From: Casuarius casuarius
Lineage: Eukaryota; Chordata; Aves; Casuariiformes; Casuariidae
Assembly: GCA_003342895.1 (NCBI GenBank)
Contig: PTFA01000031.1
Coordinates: forward strand, 5,498,678 to 5,562,677
DNA length: 64,000 nucleotides
Direction of reading: 5' to 3'
Shown here: piece after piece, positions 57,297 through 64,000 of the stretch
How positions within the stretch are numbered: position 1 is the first letter of the stretch
Layout: the number at the start of each line of letters is the position of its first letter
Position numbers and translations under genes: made by a program
The notes under the pieces: generated by a model
What the model saw: only the letters and a program-made list of their open reading frames with translations
What the model was told of the DNA's origin: nothing
Database searches by the model: none

Positions 57297-60200
57297 GGGA
57301 CAGTCCATGTTACATCATCGAAAAAACACTTTAAAGTATGAAAAGCCAACTAGCAAGCTAGACAAGAACAAATGGTTTACAGAGCGGGAAAAGCTCCTAT
57401 TCATTAAACAAGGGTCAAGTATATGGGCCAGTAAACTTCCCCTCATTTGATCAATTATGCTTTAAAAATCAAATGAAAACCATTCTTAAGGATATGCCAA
57501 ACAGTTAAAGCCACAAGAATGTCCCACGGTTGGGTAACAGTATGGCAGTAAATCAGATCGTTTTGTTGGCCTAGCGAATGCAGGCCAAACAATAACTCAG
57601 ACAATGGCAACAGAGCTGTATTCTTTGAACCGGACACTGTAACAGATACATATTGCATTTTGCAAAAGCAGTGCAATAGCATGTTGCTGAGAGCATCCAG
57701 AAAGCTAAAAGAAAATGGTTTTGGCTTTTTTCCACATTCAGTCACAAAAAGCCACGAGGAAGTTAAGATACTAGGACATTGCAACTGCTTTAAAAGAGGT
57801 CACTCTGCTACGTGAGGTCAACAGTACTTCTGCTATCAACTTCAGCTAAATCAAGTTTTGGCGCACTGGTTTTAATTTGCCACATTGCTGAAGTTGTACA
57901 CTGATATAAATCCACACCAGAGCAAAACTGGAATAATGCTGTAGTTAATCAGGCATAATAAAACAATGGCCCTCTAGGTCATAAATGCAGCTGTATCTCT
58001 GATGTTAGGATTAATACTTGCTCAGCTTTGAAATTAGTTAGAAAGATTCTTGCTGTAAATGTCATAGATCACATACAGAGAGCCTAACCAGCACAACCCT
58101 CAGATCTATGGTATTGGGAAAAAATGCCACACAAAGAGGGGTAAATCAGTATCTTTAACAATACAGCTGCCAAAGGAAATTCCATTTGCTAAACAGCTAA
58201 TATAAAAATTCAGCTTGATAACAGGGATGAAGCCTAATACCAAAAATAGCTGCAGATTCATAAACCTCTACTTGTAGTCTGGGTGCTAAAAGAGCACAAC
58301 ATGTTGCACACGTTACTGAAGAGGAGGAACAACATACATGTGCCATTCTGGTGATTATCTAGCCAAAGCCAAACAGAGCATTCATATACTCTCACTGACC
58401 TGCTGCAGATACATTTAAGAAACTCATTGATGAATCCTGTTGAGGAAAAAATAGCTATGCTCTCTGAAATGAGAAGATACTGAGAACGGTCTGCTGAGTT
58501 AAGTCAGTATTACTCTTCCCCTAAGACAGTCTAAAAAGCAGTACTGGAGATCCTGGAGGAATTAAGGAAGTGATTGATTCCTAATGGCCGATACTTTGAT
58601 TTACGAAAGAGGTTTGATCATACTGAAAGACACAGACGAATTTTTCATACAATAGAGACACATAATGCTGAACTTAAGTCTGGTCAAATAGCGGTTATCT
58701 ACCAGGAACTGAAACTAAGCAAAAAGAGTTGATTTACAGCAGTAAATCTTTTCACTAGCCCCAGCATCTACTTGCTTCAGCACGCTCCGTAGCACTCCCG
58801 CAACTCGTTCTTGCAGTAACACGGCAACACCGGCCTTGGCAGGCCCTGCTGGGGTATTTTCCCCCACAGTCATGACTGCCTTGTCCCCTCTTCCCTGGCC
58901 TGGGCCTGGCTCCTGGAGTGTAAAGTAACTCCCTAATGCAATCCCCACTTGAAACGCTCACAAATCGCTGCCCAGCACTCTCTGCCCTGCAACTCCTAGC
59001 GCTCTCCTAGCACTGAAGTCAATAACACCACTTCGAGAATGACAGTAATTTTCATTGATCTATATGGGTGGCTTCAGCTGAAGGCAAGGTACCTCACACA
59101 GTTTGGAAGATATTCCTGTTAAAAGCACCATTTCTGTAGCCTTAGGAGAGTGCGTACAAACATTTCAGCCACTAAGAATTCTGTCCACTAATTTTGAAAT
59201 ACTTTTGCTTGACCAAGCTACTTTCTCGTATATACACCTTTCCAAGGAGCATGTACTTATTTAATGCAGGAAGGGCAGTGACTTTTATTTATACCAAGAC
59301 CTCTCAATAACACTGAAAGCATCATTTGCTCCTAAATGGAACACAAATACTACGCCCATGTTGAAACAGAGAATTTTGGTAGGTTGTTTTAAGCTTTACC
59401 AATATACTACGAAACTTTATTTATCTAAATTAACTGCTTTCTACTTGAGAATTTATTTTGCAATCTTTTTTGTCTTTAGCAGCACCTAGAACACAGAAAT
59501 GGAAAATAATTTGGCTTTGGGACAGGTCATATGCTTAGTAAGGCAATAAACAGATCCACACTAGCTAAAAATAAAGCACATTCCTTTTCATTCTGCAGAG
59601 TCAGAAAACTATCACAGAGATGTATTTCTCCCCTCCAGTTTTGCATTAACCCAAATCCACCATATTATAAGGATAGAGTGAGGAAAGAGCATTCAAATCC
59701 TCACAACCTAGCCATTTTAGGAAGAAACGAATGAAAAGAATTTTATGTTGTTAGAAGGGAAAATGTGATGGTTTCAGCAGTTTTGGAAAAACAGAGTCCT
59801 AATAAAACACAGCATCATCTAGGTATTGAAAAAAGCTAGCAAAGGGCAAGACAAGTTTTGTTATGGCCTGGGATACATATTTAGATAAAAGACATGATAG
59901 TTCCAAAGAACACAAATGAAAAAAACTAATTCAAGTTCATGAAATGACAGACTATGGGAAAAGCAAGAGAGAATTTGACCTAAAAACCTATTTCTTAGAA
60001 TATGATTCCTACTCTAAAATTCAAAGAGAAGCCAAAACTAATAAACAATTAGTACAGTGTCGATGTTTATTCATATCAAATCATGATGTGCAAGGCAAAG
60101 AATATCAGCAGTTCAGATTACTGACTGAACACCCAGTGAGGTATATCAGTTGCTCAAATCATCCACAGGGTAATGAGATGTCTGAGAAAGCCCTCAGCAA

Positions 60201-63200
60201 TTACACTCCCTTAAACACAGCACAAAAGGACAGGGAAGATGTGTTGCTAGACCCAACTGGAAAGGGCACCAACGAACAGAACTGGCTTCTTCAGCATTGA
60301 TGCTGTGGGCTTTGCTATTCAGAAGGTCCCAGTTAAACCTAAACAGCAAATAACCTAAATAACATTTACTGTTATGTTAAAAATCAAGTGAAAGAAAATT
60401 TCATGTGGAATGATACACAGAAAACCACCCTCCAGCCTGACAGTTGAAGCCACCAAGCCAAGTTAGCCCGTCCACCTGTGAGTGGGCCAGAACTGGCTGA
60501 AGTCAGAGAGTAATGATATGACGGGTTACATGGACAACCGTAGACTGTGGCTGCTGATACTCCAGCTGCATGTGTGAGACCCCAGTGACATCCCAGATAG
60601 CTGGCCATGCAAAACGAGGCAAGGAAAACTTGCCTCTCACTAGAACAGGGCATAGAATTTGTGATTAAGGCATTAAACTGTTACTCAGTAGAGAGGAGTT
60701 CGGTCCCTATTTAGGCACAAGCACAATGTAACATTGAGCTTCGTCGAGACCCCTATTTACTGCTATAAAACAGGCAATAACAGCTCTAATAAGAGAATGA
60801 GAGAAAATGCGCACCACTAACAGCAGATGTGTTGTGGACACATTCTCGCTTTCCTGCCCTGGGTGTCACGCAGGTCTGCGCCTGCCTCGTACACCGAGCT
60901 CAGTTGCTGGGGAGAAGGAGAGATGGCTGGCAACTGTCAAGACCGTTACTGGTTTCTAGGTTTGACTAGTGATGGAGGGAACATCTCATATGAACAAGAC
61001 CCTTTCACATCTTTACCAAACACTCAAATAGAAATGCTGAGATCTGAAAAGGTCCTTTAATTTATTTCATTAAGTTTTGATTGAAATCCTCAGTTCTGCA
61101 TGTGGAAGTGGCAAAATGCCAGGAGGAAGAGGCTTGTCAGTGGTGATATGGTTCTTTTTTAGAAGCTGTGGATTTTCCTGGTAAAATCTATTTGCTCTTC
61201 CAAAGTCTCTCTTTGACGAAAAATCAGTCTCAGGTGTAGCAATAAGCAATAGCTACAACAGTGCAATGAAACAAAGCATATGGGGTCAAACATTATACTA
61301 ATGACTTGAAGTTGTTGCCATCTGCTTTCTGTGCCCTGACCTGAGTAAAGTGAGTTTAGTGATTGCAGTCCTGCTGAACAGAAATCTCCTTAAAAAACAC
61401 CATTGCAACCTATATTACTATTGCTACACTTAGGGTGGTCAAGTATTTGATAGACAATGAAATGATCTAATGTCACCTCTGGATAATCCCCTTCCAAAGC
61501 AGGTTGGAGGAACAGGAGTGGGATGATGAGGTTAGGTTAAAAAATTGTGTAACTTAGGTTAAACATAATTTGCTCTCTGAGTACACAATAGAGGTTGGTC
61601 TTGCTTTCTGTTAGCCAAGGACAACAAAAGTCAAAGCCAATGAGATAAACCTCTTTTCAGTAAGCTGGACAGAAATGCCCTTTATATTAATCTAGAGGGA
61701 AAAAAACTCCTTCACTTAGCAACAGTCTCTTAGTCTCTCGGCCCTTCTGAAAGCCTGTCCCTCTAAAAGAGGTGCCTCTAGTTCTCTCTGTTCCTTCTGG
61801 GCTGTCAGCTGGGAATCATAGCTCTCGGCTAATTTCCAGTATTTGGGTACTGTTTGGTTACACAGCAGGACCAGCTATTCCCACAGGTCCTTTAAGGGGC
61901 TACATGCACTGTTACACTTCGCTATCCCATACTGTCAGTGAAGGACTGTCCGGATCCACTGCAGCAATGGAAAATCACTTTTGAAAGAAGAACAATTACA
62001 AATCCCACTATTTTGCACCATAAGTAGAACCTTGTGTCCTGATGGCCTCTTCCTTGGAGATGCTGTATGTGGTTTCATGTACAATTTCAGGGCACACAGC
62101 TCCTTGAGAGATCAGATCTGATACCACTTCATTTCGCATCTGCAGAAGTTTAACACATCATCTCAGATCTTTCTGACAGTACTAGCGTTTTTGCTGATGC
62201 TGAGAACATTTTGCTGCTTGTTTATATCCTTTCCTGAGAAAGCACAAAAAGAGAAGCTAAGGCTTTAATTCTTCTATTCTTTTTGTTTTCCTTCTCATAC
62301 ACAATTTTAGCCATAGGCAAATTGGTTGCTAGCTGTACATGCCAGTCCCACAAGCACTTGGGAAGCCTACTCAAAGGAAGCCTCTTCCTAGCCATTACCA
62401 AGTCTCTGCTTTCAGAAAGCTCGCTGAATAAAGGATACTCCTCTCTAATGTATACTTCCCACCTTTCCTAGGAAGACACATTACTCCTACCTTCTGTAAG
62501 TTTCTAGAGTATGTGAGATACTACCCACCACATAGCAACACACATTGCATAGCCTGGCTGTTGGGAGAGGAGGGCTTTTAAGTGACCCTCCTCTGTAATT
62601 AAATGCAATGACCAAGGCTTAAATATTGTGCTGACAGAAGCTTCATGAATACAAAGGAGAGACTCACAGGTTGGTAAACTCAGCAACAATCCCAAAGGGT
62701 GCATACCCACACTAGAGTAGTATGAGTGCTCAAAAGAAAATCTGTTTGCTCCTGTTCATGCCCTGAATGCACAGGGACAGAAACAAGACTAGCAGCTACA
62801 GCCTGCAACTGAAAGGCAGAAATGCTCTATGGGGCAAAGGAGTGGTAGAATAAGAGCTACAATAGACAAGCAAGCTCAGTCAGCACATTGTTGCCGGCAG
62901 GATGACGTGCCAGCAGAAGACAACAGCAATCCCAAGACAATTGTGGCTGGCCCACAACCTCAGTCTATGTCAACTCTGTGGCCTGTAAGCCAAAGGTTTT
63001 CTTTTTTTCCCACTCCCTTGCATACCACATGGCATCTCCAGCCTTACACAACTAACTGACTTCTTCCTGGATATTTGGGAGGGTGAAACCAAGTCAGGAA
63101 CCAGACTGCAGATTCTAGCAGAAAGCATGTAAGACATTCAAACCAAGGGCTGAACGACAAGGGCAGAGGCTGCTCTGACACTGAGGAACTCTCCTGTCTC

Positions 63201-63422
63201 ATTGGATGCATCTTCCTTCAAGCTCCTTCACATATGACAGCAATCTGTGTTCAAGAACAGAGTAATTCCCTTTTTCTGGCCATCCTGGTACTCCCTTCAT
63301 AGCTGTGCAGAAGTCGTTCCTTTTTCATGATGCTCTCAGTCTTTGCTGGTTCCTACAGCAAATGACTCTGGTTCTTCATGTGTTTCCTACCTTGCTGGAA
63401 TTCATCCATTGATGGCTTTAAG
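57297..63422. other. Unannotated non-coding stretch
   Basis: About 6.1 kb with no supported gene. The frame at 59944-60300 (118 codons, plus) has a soluble, charged composition but no recognised domain. The minus frame at 60384-60653 has none either. A faint copy of the short palindromic repeat may lie at 57.88-57.96 kb (gtacactgatataaatccac). Confidence 0.4.
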
Positions 63423-63458
63423 NNNNNNNNNNNNNNNNNNNNNNNNNNNNNNNNNNNN
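63423..63458. other. Assembly gap (36 N)
   Basis: A run of 36 unknown bases. Its true size may differ from 36. Confidence 0.99.
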
Positions 63459-64000
63459 AATACTCACCAGATTGCATCTCACTGAACCAAATAGAAAATA
63501 TTTAAATGGATGAAAATTATATTTATCCCACGACTGTTCTGCAAGATCATTGCTCTGTCTATAAGATCATTACTCTACCTACCATGTATTTTTAAGGTAT
63601 GCATCTTCTCATAATGGTCATGGTGTCAAAACAGTGAGATACATAGATTATTTCCTCTCAGCAAAGAAATAAATTATAATGCTATTCCTGAAGAATCTCC
63701 ATATATGCCAAAATGTAACCCACATTAAATTCCTCAAATTAACTGGTCTAAGGCCTTTTTGAAGCACTACAGACTGTTAGGATAAGGTACTTGAAAAAGA
63801 TAAGAAATGACAGTTCAGAATAATACCTCCCTCACAGGGACAGAGATTTAGCAAGACTTAGGGGCAAACCCAGACTAACGCCTATCTCTGAGCACCATCA
63901 GAGAAGTCAGCAATGGAAAAGACGTGGGATAATTCAACCTTTCTCCTGGACACTAAACAACATAGCAAAAAAGAGCAAAGATTTTCAGCTTGTGTAGAGC
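63459..64000. other. Unannotated non-coding stretch after the gap
   Basis: Nothing beyond the small tandem duplication at 63543-63582 was recognised. Confidence 0.4.
63543..63582 (+). repeat. 20-bp local tandem duplication
   Basis: aagatcattgctctgtctat is followed directly by aagatcattactctacctac. Confidence 0.75.

Noticed and set aside
59944..60300. 118-codon plus frame (soluble, charged)
   Set aside because: No family recognised and no supporting context. Kept only as part of the unannotated stretch.

Overview
The window reads as non-coding vertebrate DNA, either intergenic or deep intronic. I could not support a single protein-coding exon, rRNA or tRNA. The recognisable repeats point to a sauropsid, most likely a bird, crocodilian or turtle. 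They are several old CR1 LINE fossils, one MIR-type SINE core, and many short palindrome-like repeats of the kind I remember as common in archosaur and turtle genomes. I cannot name the species. No young transposon was seen, and all copies are heavily decayed.

Layout. From 1 to 37 kb the sequence is unique-looking, with scattered short palindromic repeats, two short CR1 3' ends (16.70-16.87 and 17.61-17.74 kb), one MIR (8.09-8.18 kb), a few GC-rich patches (7.3-8.0, 15.7-16.2, 23.7-24.0 kb), long homopolymers (G15, G22, C36, A21) and some AT-rich blocks that resemble conserved regulatory elements. From 37.7 to 44.2 kb lies the most distinctive structure: a decayed tandem satellite with a monomer of about 155-165 bp. 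It contains an inverted block (42.48-43.14 kb), has an antisense CR1 inserted in it (38.28-38.82 kb), and is interrupted by a GC-rich segment (39.14-40.36 kb). From 46.5 to 49.1 kb are two CR1 fossils lying tail to tail. The minus-strand one still has a readable 117-codon piece of the ORF2 protein. Blocks biased to purines (45.9-46.3 kb) and pyrimidines (49.9-50.5 kb) lie on either side. From 50.5 to 64 kb the sequence is again mostly unique, with a homeodomain-type palindrome (54.26 kb), a perfect 20-bp palindrome (56.09 kb), clear palindromic repeats (53.3 and 57.2 kb) and an assembly gap (63,423-63,458).

No genes can be shown to work together here. The content is fossil mobile DNA, one ancient satellite array and possible distal regulatory elements. 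The satellite is the best candidate for something undescribed. Its existence comes directly from repeated motifs in the sequence; its identity and history are inference.
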